A stretch of 64,000 bases of DNA, from the NCBI RefSeq assembly GCF_001306455.1, contig NZ_LGTQ01000013.1, positions 62,001-126,000 on the forward strand, written 5' to 3'. This document shows positions 17,117 to 26,125 of this stretch, piece after piece. The notes under the pieces are model-generated. The model saw nothing but the letters and a program-made list of their open reading frames with translations. It was not told the DNA's origin and searched no databases. Positions within the stretch are counted from its first letter, which is position 1; every line of letters begins with the position of its first letter. The DNA is from Jiulongibacter sediminis. GTDB lineage: Bacteria > Bacteroidota > Bacteroidia > Cytophagales > Spirosomataceae. The translations under genes and the position numbers were made by a program.

Positions 17117-19834
17117 TTAAGGTTGCTCTATCATAATCTTGCGATAAAACCTTGAACGATTGTTTCTGACCTTCAGAATATATTTGCCCATGGGCAGACG
17201 ACTCAGGTCAAACGTCTTAGGTCCATCGAAAACATCAACGTATTCTGAGAAAAAAGGTTTACCATCCAAACTAAAAAATGTGACTGTTGCTCGGTCAACA
17301 TCCTCGAGCGTTTCAACTGTAATGGTACTGTTTATGACCGGGTTTGGGTATGCACTGAAACCGTCAGACTCATTGCTGATATAAAAATCATATGGCTCGG
17401 AAAGTGCCGAGAAACAACTTTTTGAACCTCCATTACTGAGCTGATAATACTTCTCGCCGATTAATTGGTATTTACCACTTTTTCTCGCCTTAATAAACGG
17501 TTTTTCAACTGAGACGGTGTCGTTGTCTATCAGCCAGTGATAGAAGAGGCCGGTGGTGTCTGTGCTGAAAACTGACTTGAGTGTGAAAGTGCCGGTTTGA
17601 AGGATTGTAGGATTTTTAGGTTTTTCAAGGATTACAACTCCTTTAGGTTCTGAAGGTTCAGAAAAGCAGCCGAACTCGTTGCTGGTTCTTAGAAAGATCT
17701 CTCTGGAAATATTGACCTCAACTTCACGGTCAGAGAAACCGTTATTCCAGTGGTAGGCATAGGCAGGCGAGGCTTTTAATTTAACTTCTTCATCATCACA
17801 AACCTCCAAACTACCCAAAACTTCGACGGTTGGTTTTGATGGAATCGGGTTTACTGTAATATTGAAACGTTCTGAAGTGGCCTCACATCCATGTTCATTG
17901 GTGTTGATGGCGTAATACTCACCTGTTCTTTTTACCGCTTTTTCTATAGTTTGCTCTCCCGTATTCCATCTCATGTTTTGAGTGTTAGATACCCTGAGAA
18001 TAGTTGAGTCTGTTTCACAAAGAACATCCGGGCCGATATTTTCAACGGAAGGTTTGCGTGCAGCAGGTTTTATAGTAACATTCACTGATTCAGACTGACC
18101 TTCACAACCAAACTCATTTCTCGCTTTAACTGAATAAGTGCCTGGATCTGAGATAACTAATTCTGAACTTGTTTGTCCATTACTCCACTGAATTCCATCG
18201 CTTAAGCTTGATTTGAGGGTCAATTCCTGATCAGAACAAATATCTAATGGACCGGACGCTATGATCTGCGGTTGAGGTGTGGGTAAATTCCGAATCGTAA
18301 CCGGGTCGCTGCTGGCATTACAAGAGTAAAGATTGATATGTGTTACAAAGTATTCTCCACTTTGACTTAGGTTTTGGGTTTGACCTTCATAACCATTACT
18401 CCAGTAATTATTGAAGTTATTATTGGTTGATAAGTTTACCGCCTCTCCCGCACAAAACTCCAAAGGGCCATCAGGAGAAAGAGATGGTTTTTGAGGAAGC
18501 ATAGAGTTGTCAAAACCCATAGGGAAAGAGTAGTAGACATTACCGAAAATATCTCTGGCTTTACCCTGAAACCAGCCTGTACCTACTGGTAAAGTTCTTT
18601 CTGAAGAACCCGTATTCCATTCATAATTTACATATCCTACAGGAGCAGAAAGTAGCATAGGCTGAGCCGGATTTTCAAGACCGCAAAACTGCTGTACTTG
18701 CATTGGAGGATTACCAAAGCTTGGAGTAGACCTGGCAAAGAAATCATTGTTCAAATAGAAGTTCCAGGCATTGGCCACTTTTGTAAAGCCACTGGTTGAA
18801 AAATGAACGCCATCTGAACGGTCACTTATTTCATCAGTATTTGGTCCTGCAAAAACATTTCCGTTCAGGTTAATAACGTGGTTTTGAGCATCAATAATTG
18901 GCTGGTAATATCTGTTTTGATCTTTGGACACTCTGGCTACAACCCAACTTGTTTCTTTTCCCGTTCTGTTTTTTGAGTCAGAAATTATTTTGTTCAGATT
19001 GCTTGCATACTCTTCAAAACCAGTTCCTAAATAATTGTCACTTTCTCCCTGATGCCACAATACCGCTCTTAAACCAGTAAGATTGGTGTAGAAGTGCATA
19101 GCATCGGTAATACTATTAAATGGGTAGCCGGCGGGAGCACGATTATAAGAGTAAGGGTTGACTCCCTGCTCACCATTTGATGATTTTACAAATTCACCCA
19201 CAGGAAAACCTTCCCATGCGGCATTTAGAAATAGGACCGGAACATTTAGCCTTTGCGTAAGGAGATCACCTAGCTCACCCCAGTACCATGCCCCTTTACC
19301 TGTAGGAGCAATGGAAGACTCTGCGTCTAAATGACCAAAAGTGGGATATGGGGGTTTATTAAAGCCTTCGTCCCTGAAATTAGAAACAACATTAACGCGG
19401 TCATCAAAAGCTCCCCTCTGACCACGCCCAAAATAACCTTGAGCGTTTGACTGACCAGAAATCAGGAAAACTTCTCCTACACCGAATTTCTGAAGTACAC
19501 TTTCCCCAACAATTTGTCCTTGAAAACTAGACCTGATTTCAGCCTTGTACCATCCGCCAGCTACAACAAGGGAGCCTCTGTAGGTGCCAAAATTTGGCCG
19601 GTTTACCAAGGTTGTCCAATCTTGAGACTGACCACCTTGCAAAGCGGTAAGTTTAATTTCTATTTTGTCAACACGGGTGCGATAATTTCCGGCAAAGTAG
19701 ACAATGGATGCATTTCCATTGTTACGTTGGAAAACAGCTCTTTCTGAAGGAAAGGTTATATCAAGACTTTGGGCAAAAAGATTTTGCCCAAGCAGTATGC
19801 TTACATATAATAGTGCTTTCTTAATAAAACTCAT
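17117..19834 (-). CDS. Secreted SASA-type esterase, larger paralogue, with T9SS sorting domain
   Basis: 905 residues. A signal peptide ends near LFAQS. The SASA/CE6-like domain shows LISGQSNAQG, LWHQGESDNY and SDGVHFSTSG. It is followed by four tandem modules of about 80 residues, each with an N-terminal Cys (LEFCAGE, LDICSDQ, DVLCETD, LEVCDDE), a W-x-NG turn and a C-terminal Cys (YSC, FGC, HGC, FGC). These are Ig/PKD-like adhesive repeats. A T9SS type A sorting domain (AYPNPVINSTITVE ... LPMGKYILKV) ends it. It has the same architecture as the following gene, so a tandem duplication is likely. Extracellular polysaccharide de-esterification is inferred, not shown. Confidence 0.85.
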   Translation of the reverse strand: MSFIKKALLYVSILLGQNLFAQSLDITFPSERAVFQRNNGNASIVYFAGNYRTRVDKIEIKLTALQGGQSQDWTTLVNRPNFGTYRGSLVVAGGWYKAEIRSSFQGQIVGESVLQKFGVGEVFLISGQSNAQGYFGRGQRGAFDDRVNVVSNFRDEGFNKPPYPTFGHLDAESSIAPTGKGAWYWGELGDLLTQRLNVPVLFLNAAWEGFPVGEFVKSSNGEQGVNPYSYNRAPAGYPFNSITDAMHFYTNLTGLRAVLWHQGESDNYLGTGFEEYASNLNKIISDSKNRTGKETSWVVARVSKDQNRYYQPIIDAQNHVINLNGNVFAGPNTDEISDRSDGVHFSTSGFTKVANAWNFYLNNDFFARSTPSFGNPPMQVQQFCGLENPAQPMLLSAPVGYVNYEWNTGSSERTLPVGTGWFQGKARDIFGNVYYSFPMGFDNSMLPQKPSLSPDGPLEFCAGEAVNLSTNNNFNNYWSNGYEGQTQNLSQSGEYFVTHINLYSCNASSDPVTIRNLPTPQPQIIASGPLDICSDQELTLKSSLSDGIQWSNGQTSSELVISDPGTYSVKARNEFGCEGQSESVNVTIKPAARKPSVENIGPDVLCETDSTILRVSNTQNMRWNTGEQTIEKAVKRTGEYYAINTNEHGCEATSERFNITVNPIPSKPTVEVLGSLEVCDDEEVKLKASPAYAYHWNNGFSDREVEVNISREIFLRTSNEFGCFSEPSEPKGVVILEKPKNPTILQTGTFTLKSVFSTDTTGLFYHWLIDNDTVSVEKPFIKARKSGKYQLIGEKYYQLSNGGSKSCFSALSEPYDFYISNESDGFSAYPNPVINSTITVETLEDVDRATVTFFSLDGKPFFSEYVDVFDGPKTFDLSRLPMGKYILKVRNNRSRFYRKIMIEQP

Positions 19835-19839
19835 TCTTT

Positions 19840-19854
19840 ATCTATTGAATAGAT
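19840..19854. promoter_or_regulatory. Perfect inverted repeat just upstream of the T9SS esterase pair
   Basis: ATCTATT-G-AATAGAT, seven pairs with a single central base, lies 5 nt before the ATG of the 905-residue esterase gene. The 1-nt centre rules out a hairpin closing fully, so a protein-binding operator is more likely than an RNA stem. The regulator is unknown. Confidence 0.35.
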
Positions 19855-19893
19855 CTGTTATGTCATTATGTAGAAAGCACATAAGTACAAAGA

Positions 19894-20880
19894 TCATTCC
19901 AGCTGTTGCCAGAGTAGATCTTTTAGCTCGGGTATTCCTTCAAGGGTTAGGGAAGAAAAGCGAACAATGGGTAGGTTTGCCGGTAATTTCTTTAAGTTTT
20001 TTTCAAGGTCTTCATCCTGAATAATATCCATTTTTGATATACCTAGAACTCTTTTTTTGTCAAGCAGCTCAGGATTGTACTGCTTAAGCTCGTTAAGGAG
20101 CGTCTCATATTCTTCCAAGACGCTTTCACTTTCTGCAGAAACTACAAAAAGTAGTATTGAATTCCTTTCAATATGCCTCAGAAAGCGAAGACCTAAGCCT
20201 TTTCCTTCAGCTGCTCCTTCAATTATTCCCGGAATATCAGCAATAATGAAGGACTTATAATCATGATACTGAACCACACCTAAGTTTGGAGTCAAGGTTG
20301 TAAATGGGTAGGAGGCGATTTCAGGTTTTGCAGCAGACATTACGGAAAGCAAAGTTGATTTTCCCGCATTAGGGAAACCCACCAGACCAACATCAGCAAG
20401 AACTTTTAATTCAAGAATTAACCAGGATTCATTTCCGGGCTCACCGGGTTGTGAGTATCTGGGTGTTTGCTGAACAGAGTTTTTAAAATGGCTATTGCCT
20501 AGACCACCACGCCCGCCTTCAAGAATAATCTTCTCTTCATTATTCTTGGTGATTTCAGCCAGTATTTCTCCGGTTTCTTCGTCTCTGATCACCGTACCTA
20601 AAGGTACTTCTACGATTACATCTTTACCCTGAGCCCCTGTGCTTCGGCTACCACCCCCGGCCACACCATTTTCTGCTTTGATGTGCTTTTGATACCTTAA
20701 ATGTAAAAGTGTCCAGAGCTGGCTGTTGCCTCGTAGAATAATATGGCCTCCACGACCACCGTCACCTCCATCTGGCCCCCCTTTGTCAACGAACTTCTCT
20801 CGTCTGAAATGCGTCGAACCCGCTCCACCTTTGCCGGATTTGCAATGAATTTTTACGTAATCAATGAAGTTAGACGCCAT
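19894..20880 (-). CDS. obg: GTPase Obg (ObgE/CgtA)
   Basis: 328 residues from the ATG at 20880. An upstream in-frame ATG exists, but the Obg fold begins at [16 protein letters not shown]. Residues 1-157 are the glycine-rich Obg domain ([12 protein letters not shown] and [13 protein letters not shown]). The G domain follows, with P-loop GFPNAGKS at 168-175, G2 TT about 194, and DIPG at 215-218. A short C-terminus completes it. It is an essential ribosome-assembly and stress-response GTPase. It lies downstream of adk, from which a terminator hairpin separates it. Confidence 0.95.
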   Translation of the reverse strand: MASNFIDYVKIHCKSGKGGAGSTHFRREKFVDKGGPDGGDGGRGGHIILRGNSQLWTLLHLRYQKHIKAENGVAGGGSRSTGAQGKDVIVEVPLGTVIRDEETGEILAEITKNNEEKIILEGGRGGLGNSHFKNSVQQTPRYSQPGEPGNESWLILELKVLADVGLVGFPNAGKSTLLSVMSAAKPEIASYPFTTLTPNLGVVQYHDYKSFIIADIPGIIEGAAEGKGLGLRFLRHIERNSILLFVVSAESESVLEEYETLLNELKQYNPELLDKKRVLGISKMDIIQDEDLEKNLKKLPANLPIVRFSSLTLEGIPELKDLLWQQLE

Positions 20881-20900
20881 TTCGAGTATAGTAAAAATAA

Positions 20901-20933
20901 AAAGGATTTTGTCTGAGTTAAACAAAATCCTTT
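20901..20933 (-). terminator. Intrinsic terminator between adk and obg
   Basis: AAAGGATTTTGT pairs perfectly with ACAAAATCCTTT around a 9-nt loop. On the minus strand it is followed by TTATTTTTAC. It lies between the adk stop and the obg start, so it ends adk transcripts or attenuates readthrough into obg. Confidence 0.7.
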
Positions 20934-20950
20934 GATATTGATTTTACGGT

Positions 20951-21523
20951 TTAAATGTATTGATCTATTTCGGCTGTGATGTTACTGAAGATTGTTTCAA
21001 TTTCCCCAATGCCTTCAATTTTCACCAGTTTACCCTGTTCTTGGTAATAGGGTAGTACATGAACTGTCTTTTGGAAATATTCGTCAATTCTTTTGATGAG
21101 TTTGCTTGCATCATCATCGGCACGCCCGCTCACTTTTTGTCTTTCAGCAATTCTCTTTTTGATTTCATCCTCATTGACATCCAGCTGAAGAACGAGATCA
21201 ATTTTCTCATTCTTGGTCTTTAAGAACTCATCCAAAGCCTCTGCTTGAGCAACTGTTCGTGGGAACCCATCAAAGATAAAACCAGAAACATCAGGGTTAG
21301 CATTTACCTCTTCCTCCAGCATGTTAATGGTAATAGAGTCAGGTACCAGAATGCCTTCAGCTAACAGTTCTTTTACTTTCTTGCCAAGTTCAGTTTCCTG
21401 AGTAATGTGCATCCTGAACATATCTCCTGTTGAGATGTGGGCTAAATTATATTTCTCAATAATTTTTGCAGATTGAGTTCCTTTACCTGCACCTGGAGGT
21501 CCGAAGATTACTAGATTAAACAT
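20951..21523 (-). CDS. adk: Adenylate kinase
   Basis: 190 residues, short-lid form. P-loop GPPGAGKGT at 8-16, the AMP-binding STGDMFR block, DGFPRTVAQAEAL, and the RADDDASKLIKRIDEYF segment are all present. It catalyses AMP + ATP to 2 ADP in the cytosol. A -7 promoter element sits 26 nt upstream. Confidence 0.96.
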   Translation of the reverse strand: MFNLVIFGPPGAGKGTQSAKIIEKYNLAHISTGDMFRMHITQETELGKKVKELLAEGILVPDSITINMLEEEVNANPDVSGFIFDGFPRTVAQAEALDEFLKTKNEKIDLVLQLDVNEDEIKKRIAERQKVSGRADDDASKLIKRIDEYFQKTVHVLPYYQEQGKLVKIEGIGEIETIFSNITAEIDQYI

Positions 21524-21548
21524 GAATGCTTTTTTGGTTTAGAGATGG

Positions 21549-21556
21549 CAAATTTA
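21549..21556 (-). promoter_or_regulatory. Bacteroidota -7 element upstream of adk
   Basis: TAAATTTG on the minus strand matches TAnnTTTG, 26 nt before the adk ATG. It sits just after the terminator of the preceding TPR gene. The -33 element is poor. Confidence 0.5.
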
Positions 21557-21584
21557 TGATTATTCTTTTTAGAGTGACTATAAA

Positions 21585-21622
21585 AAAGGAAAAGCCCGAC
21601 AATTTTGCCGGGCTTTTCCTTT
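21585..21622 (-). terminator. Intrinsic terminator after the TPR gene
   Basis: AAAGGAAAAGCCCG pairs with CGGGCTTTTCCTTT (14 bp, loop about 10 nt) 12 nt beyond the stop of the TPR gene. A T-rich tract (TTTTTTATAG) follows on the minus strand. Confidence 0.85.
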
Positions 21623-21634
21623 CAAACATTTTAT

Positions 21635-23335
21635 CTACTTGCCTGATTCGGTATTCAGAGAGTCACCTTCGACCCCTTCCATTTCTTCTTCAGGAACCAC
21701 TCCATTGATTGAGTTCTTGAGTTGCATAGCTCTTTCGTTCTCAGGATCATACTTTAAAAGAAGATCCAGGTACTCGGTAGCCTTTTCAATATCTTTGTTT
21801 ACCGCAAGCTCTTTACCAGCCAGATAATTATATGCTTCAGCTACGTTACTAGCGTTTTGTGTTTTTTCATCATCAGAAAGCAATGACAAATACTTCTCAT
21901 ACTTACCGGCTGCCTGAAAAGTTGTGTCTTCGGTATCCTTGTAAGCTTTCGCTCTGGCACTCATTAAGTATGGTGGAGCCCAGCTGTCGCCGTAAGCTAC
22001 ACACACTTTATCAAACGTGCTATCAGCACCAGCATAGTTTCTGGTTACATACTGAAGGTAACCAAGTCTCCAGTAGTCATCCCCGGTTGGCGTTTTCTTT
22101 GTTGCAATATCTTTCTTAATGAAAGTGATAGCATTCGGGTAATCTTTTTTCTCCTGGAAGTAAGTTCCCAGGTGAGTATAGTAGTCAAAAGTGGTATCGT
22201 TCATTGCTACCGCTTTTTCAATATTTGCAACACCCAACTTCTCGTTTTCTTCTACTACTGGCATTTCATTCTTTGCCATTTCAATGTAGCCTCTTCCTAA
22301 CCAACCGTAGTCAAGACCAAAGATTTCTTCTTCTTCCGCCTTGGAAAGATAGGTTTTTAAATCATCTACAGCTTCAGCAGGTTTTCCTTGCTCGAATTTA
22401 GCAATACCAGTTAGTCTGTGTACGATAGGGTCGGTATTACAAGACTCAATCTCCTTAACTGTCTTTAATACGTTGTCATAGTCTTTTGCAATAAAGGCAA
22501 TTTTCGTGTAGCGTAATTTGGCACTACAGTCACCATCACTGTACTTAAGATACTTCTCGGCAGCTTCAGCGGCCAAATCCCACCTCTGATATGTTTGATT
22601 CAGAGATGAAGAGTATCTGTAAGCGGGAGCGTGTTCCACGTCAGCCGCGATAGAGTTCTTGATGGCTTCCTGAGCTTCAGGGTAATTTTTACCTTGTAAC
22701 CAAATTCTACTCATGAAAGAGTAAACGTTTGCTTTATCCTTAGGATTAAATCTCAAAGCATTTTGAAGAGCGTTCATAACATCACCACCTTCGTTTTGGA
22801 TATCAAAGGCTTTGGCTCTTACGATATACAATTGAGGGTAATCATCTTTTTTTACCTCCATAGCTTTATCCAGGTACATAATAGCCTCGGCAGGATCGTT
22901 AGGGAGTTCTTTGAAGGTATAACCTTCGGCTGCTTTGATTAGCAATTCAGGATCTTTAGCGTTTTTATTTTTCTTAAAAATCTCGTCAAGAATAACCTTA
23001 GCACCAGCCATGTCTTTCTGAGCAATTTTTACCCAGGCAAGACCGATTTCATTCATCGTACTTCCTTTATCCAATGCATTTCCGGAAGTAAAGGCTTCTT
23101 TTGCCTTTGCTACATCAGCAGTAGGAATGCTTAGATAGTATCTTCCAAGTTCAAAATAAGTTTCTTCTGTTGGATTTGTTTGTACCAGGTTATTGAAAAC
23201 CTCACCTGCTTTTATGTAACGCTCAGCGTTCAGGTGCCTTCTTCCTTCTTCCACACTTTGGGCTTTACCCGCAAACGACACGAAGAGCACCGCTGTTAGG
23301 GTAAAAAACAGAGATTTCATAGTTTTCTTCATCAC
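21635..23335 (-). CDS. Secreted/periplasmic TPR-repeat protein
   Basis: 566 residues with a signal peptide (cleavage near FAGKAQS). The mature part is almost all tetratricopeptide repeats: EEGRRHLNAERYIKAGEVFNNL, then DPAEAIMYLDKAM, then GKPAEAVDDLKTYL, and many more. There is an acidic C-terminal tail. TPR proteins act as interaction scaffolds. In Bacteroidota a gene of this kind commonly follows an exbB/exbD/tonB and PstS-like cluster (family knowledge). That is the order seen here, so a role in envelope energy transduction or assembly is plausible but unproven. Confidence 0.75.
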   Translation of the reverse strand: MMKKTMKSLFFTLTAVLFVSFAGKAQSVEEGRRHLNAERYIKAGEVFNNLVQTNPTEETYFELGRYYLSIPTADVAKAKEAFTSGNALDKGSTMNEIGLAWVKIAQKDMAGAKVILDEIFKKNKNAKDPELLIKAAEGYTFKELPNDPAEAIMYLDKAMEVKKDDYPQLYIVRAKAFDIQNEGGDVMNALQNALRFNPKDKANVYSFMSRIWLQGKNYPEAQEAIKNSIAADVEHAPAYRYSSSLNQTYQRWDLAAEAAEKYLKYSDGDCSAKLRYTKIAFIAKDYDNVLKTVKEIESCNTDPIVHRLTGIAKFEQGKPAEAVDDLKTYLSKAEEEEIFGLDYGWLGRGYIEMAKNEMPVVEENEKLGVANIEKAVAMNDTTFDYYTHLGTYFQEKKDYPNAITFIKKDIATKKTPTGDDYWRLGYLQYVTRNYAGADSTFDKVCVAYGDSWAPPYLMSARAKAYKDTEDTTFQAAGKYEKYLSLLSDDEKTQNASNVAEAYNYLAGKELAVNKDIEKATEYLDLLLKYDPENERAMQLKNSINGVVPEEEMEGVEGDSLNTESGK

Positions 23336-23505
23336 TTCCGTATTAAGATTATCTGTTTGGTTTTAAAAATAAGTTGGCAAAATAAATAAAAAAGATGCTG
23401 AGAGAAAAGTGTTTTAAGCTTCAAACAGCTCTTTTTCCAGTTTATTTTAGACTTTTTATAGAATGTATGGTTTGTAAATGGAACGTTAACGGGAAATAAT
23501 TTAAT

Positions 23506-24417
23506 TCATTCAACAGTACTTATTTCCGGCGTGTCAAACATTTCATATTTTTTAGGGATAAGATAATAGGGTTGAAGCCCCATTTTTTCAACCACTAATT
23601 GACCTATTTGAGAACAGGCAAAACGAACAAAACCTTTTGCTACTCCCCAACGATGCTGAGTAGTATGGAGGTATACCGTTTTAATTAATGGGTAGCTTTG
23701 GCTACGAAGAGACTGGGCGTTTGGATAAATTACTGAGCCGTCTTCTACCTGAATACCTAGTATTTTTACCCTTGACTTCAATGCCATTGAGGGCTTATGG
23801 TCTTCATCACTAATCCAGTTATGGCCGATTACACCGATACTTTTCTTGCTATTTTCAATAAAGTTGAAAACATCTTCTGTGCCTTTGGCGGCAGAGATGT
23901 TTGTATTGCTTAGTTCTTTGATTTCAAACTTATCGAGCATAAGGTTAAGATTGCTGGAGCTACTATTGTCAAAAACAAGTTTATATTCGCTTTCTTCCCC
24001 TTTTAGTATGGAACTCAATTGAGCCATAGAGATGCTTTCTAAATTTACATCTTTGCTGGTGATTAAGGTTACAGCATCGAGGGCCATTCTTCCCGGCTGG
24101 TACTCGATGTTTCTGGCTAAATAATAGTTTTGCTCTTTTTCTGTTAACGGTCGGGAGACGATGGCCAATTCAGCTGAGTCACTTAACATTAATCCAATGG
24201 CTTTTTGCTCGGGAACATAGACAATATCAAATTCCGTTTTAGGATAGTGAGACATGTAAGCATTAACCTCTGCGTCAACAATATTTTTAAATGATTCATC
24301 TGCCACTACTGTAATGTGGCCTTCATTCACATGCATCTCCTCTGCATTTTGAACGGTCTTGTTACAGGAGATAAAAAATAGTCCGACTAAAAGAGAGAGA
24401 AATAGATTCTTGATCAT
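23506..24417 (-). CDS. PstS-like phosphate-binding lipoprotein
   Basis: 303 residues from the ATG at 24417, where a lipoprotein signal (LVGLFFISCNK, Cys about 18) starts; an upstream ATG would put a spurious tail before it. The PBP fold shows a TVVADESFKNIVDAEV start, a SDSAELAIVSRPLTEKE segment and the ISAAKGTEDVFNFI segment of PstS-family proteins. No PstC/A/B transporter genes are nearby. The adjacent tonB/exbBD operon suggests an envelope sensing or assembly role rather than ABC uptake. Confidence 0.75.
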   Translation of the reverse strand: MIKNLFLSLLVGLFFISCNKTVQNAEEMHVNEGHITVVADESFKNIVDAEVNAYMSHYPKTEFDIVYVPEQKAIGLMLSDSAELAIVSRPLTEKEQNYYLARNIEYQPGRMALDAVTLITSKDVNLESISMAQLSSILKGEESEYKLVFDNSSSSNLNLMLDKFEIKELSNTNISAAKGTEDVFNFIENSKKSIGVIGHNWISDEDHKPSMALKSRVKILGIQVEDGSVIYPNAQSLRSQSYPLIKTVYLHTTQHRWGVAKGFVRFACSQIGQLVVEKMGLQPYYLIPKKYEMFDTPEISTVE

Positions 24418-24470
24418 AGTTGTTAGCTTTTTCTTTAATAACGAAGTGTGAAAGCTCAAAGTTTGGTAAA

Positions 24471-24503
24471 GAAAAAAGGCCATCAATGAGATGGCCTTTT
24501 TTC
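24471..24503 (-). terminator. Intrinsic terminator of the exbB-exbD-tonB operon
   Basis: GAAAAAAGGCCATC pairs with GATGGCCTTTTTTC around a 5-nt loop and ends in a U-run on the minus strand. The stop codon of the last operon gene overlaps the stem by one base. Confidence 0.85.
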
Positions 24504-24721
24504 TATAAATCAGAGTTTTTATATACCCTATACATTCGAAAGAATCCGTAGGCGATTAAAACTCCTCCAAGAGCATAACTTACACCGGGTTCAAGTTTGG
24601 TTACAAACCATTGTTCCTTTATCACAAAGAAACCGATTAGCATGTATATCAAACCCATAACCACATTGAGGATTACTTTTGTGAATCTCCAAAGTTTGTT
24701 ATGATCTATTTTTTCTGGCAT
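24503..24721 (-). CDS. Small two-helix membrane protein
   Basis: 72 residues from the ATG that shares one base with the tonB stop (TAATG); an upstream ATG inside tonB is unlikely. Two hydrophobic helices (VILNVVMGLIYMLIGFFVI and YALGGVLIAYGFFRMY) flank a short loop. The function is unknown. Its coupling to tonB suggests a component associated with the ExbBD-TonB system. Confidence 0.7.
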   Translation of the reverse strand: MPEKIDHNKLWRFTKVILNVVMGLIYMLIGFFVIKEQWFVTKLEPGVSYALGGVLIAYGFFRMYRVYKNSDL

Positions 24722-25563
24722 TACTCTAATTGATAGAATACTGGCATGGTAAACCATACCCTTACGTTTTTACCGTTTTGACGACCCGGATTCCATTTTG
24801 GCATTGACTTGATTACTCGAATTGCTTCTTCATCACATCCAAAACCGATACCCTTTAGAACGTCAATTTTACCGATTGAGCCATCTTTCTCAACAACGAA
24901 TTTTACGAAAACACGTCCTGATACGTTGGCTCTTTGAGCGGCTGCAGGGTACTTGATATTATTACCAATGTACTTATACATTTCTGAGGTTCCACCCGGG
25001 AACTCAGGTTGCTGCTCAACAGCGGTAAAGATTTCCTCTTCTTTTGGTTTGCCAAGACCTGCTGGCTTGGTAACTGCCGGAGGAGGAGGTGGTGGTGGTG
25101 TAAATACGTCAACGACTTCTTCACCTTCCACATCTTCATTAGAGATCACCGCTTTTTCTACCTCTTCCAATGTTGGAGGTGGCTCTTCTATTTCTACCTC
25201 TTCATCAGCTTTTGGCTCAGGAGGTAGGAATTGCACCTGCTTGATCTCCGGCGGAGGTGGTGGCGGCTCTTCTTCTGGTGGAGGAGGAGGTGGCGGTGGT
25301 TCTTCTTCATCTACCTCTTCTTCCAGAGCAGATAAGTCAATGTCAACTACCTCTATATCATCTTTTTCAAGGTTTGGAGCAATAAATGTGTTAAAGCCCC
25401 AGGCTCCTCCTAGAATCAATAAAGATGCACCAACACCGTAAATAGCTGCTCTTTTCAAATACTTGGAGTAATTCTTTCTCAAGAAGTAGGCACCATACTC
25501 TTTGTTTCTTTTCTCAAAGATGATGTCATCCAAGCTTGTTATGCTATTTTTGTTAGGATCCAT
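24721..25563 (-). CDS. tonB: TonB family energy transducer
   Basis: 280 residues: a cytosolic N-terminus (about 1-33), one transmembrane anchor (about 35-57), then a long acidic Pro/Glu-rich periplasmic span with repeated PPPPPPPEEE blocks (about 85-185). The C-terminal TonB domain (about 190-280) reads FPGGTSEMYKYIGNNIKYP, then VSGRVFVKFVVEKDGSIG, then DEEAIRVIKSMPKWNPG. It carries proton-motive energy from ExbB/ExbD to outer-membrane receptors. It follows two exbD genes in the operon. Confidence 0.92.
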   Translation of the reverse strand: MDPNKNSITSLDDIIFEKRNKEYGAYFLRKNYSKYLKRAAIYGVGASLLILGGAWGFNTFIAPNLEKDDIEVVDIDLSALEEEVDEEEPPPPPPPPEEEPPPPPPEIKQVQFLPPEPKADEEVEIEEPPPTLEEVEKAVISNEDVEGEEVVDVFTPPPPPPPAVTKPAGLGKPKEEEIFTAVEQQPEFPGGTSEMYKYIGNNIKYPAAAQRANVSGRVFVKFVVEKDGSIGKIDVLKGIGFGCDEEAIRVIKSMPKWNPGRQNGKNVRVWFTMPVFYQLE

Positions 25564-25594
25564 TTTTTCTATGAATTAAAATCCTGTTTAATAA

Positions 25595-26125
25595 TTACTC
25601 TTCCGGCATTGGTTTGCCGATCTTCGTATAGTAGGCTTCTTTCTCCACTTTCTGGAGGTCTACTACCGCTTTTTTATCACTTTCCGTAATTGCCATTTCA
25701 TCCAGGATATCTACCGCATTTTTCCATGTGGCATCATCAGTAGGCTTAATAATCACGGTCCAGTTCTCTGGTGTAATCGCTCCTGCCTTTTTCGTCAGAA
25801 TGGCTTTTCTGATTCCATCAGCAGAATAGTCTGTTTCGTTCAAATCCTCTGCAGTTACCTCTTTGAGAGGAACCTGATACCAGAACACTCTGTCGTCTTC
25901 ACCAAGAAGGATTGTGATCGTATTGGATACTTTCACATCAACCTGCTCCTGCTCTTCAGGTGGTTTGTCATCCTTTTTTGGAGTCGCAAAGCCCATAATG
26001 TTAGGCTTACTAAATGTAGTGGTATAGATAAAGAAAGTAATTAGTAGGAAACCCAAATCCACCATTGGTGTCATGTCGGGTTTACCGGCTTTCTTAGGAC
26101 CACCTTTTACTACTACCTCTGCCAT
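25595..26125 (-). CDS. exbD: ExbD-family biopolymer transport protein (second copy)
   Basis: 176 residues. One N-terminal transmembrane helix carries the conserved membrane Asp (PDMTPMVDLGFLLITFFIYTTTF). A periplasmic domain follows, longer than in E. coli ExbD. Its ATG overlaps the stop of the upstream exbD (TAATG). With ExbB it forms the proton-driven stator that powers TonB. Confidence 0.88.
   Translation of the reverse strand: MAEVVVKGGPKKAGKPDMTPMVDLGFLLITFFIYTTTFSKPNIMGFATPKKDDKPPEEQEQVDVKVSNTITILLGEDDRVFWYQVPLKEVTAEDLNETDYSADGIRKAILTKKAGAITPENWTVIIKPTDDATWKNAVDILDEMAITESDKKAVVDLQKVEKEAYYTKIGKPMPEE

Noticed and set aside
19866-19884. TTATGT/ACATAA stem between obg and the T9SS esterase gene as a terminator
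   Set aside because: Only six A/T-rich pairs and no U-run on the minus strand.
23506-24417. PstS-like gene taken as evidence for a phosphate ABC transporter
   Set aside because: No pstC, pstA, pstB or phoU is nearby, and the gene sits beside the ExbBD-TonB operon.
24953-25441. 162-codon Ser/Gly-rich open frame on the plus strand
   Set aside because: It is the antisense shadow of the Pro/Glu-rich span of tonB; its repeats are the reverse complement of CCx and GAx codons.
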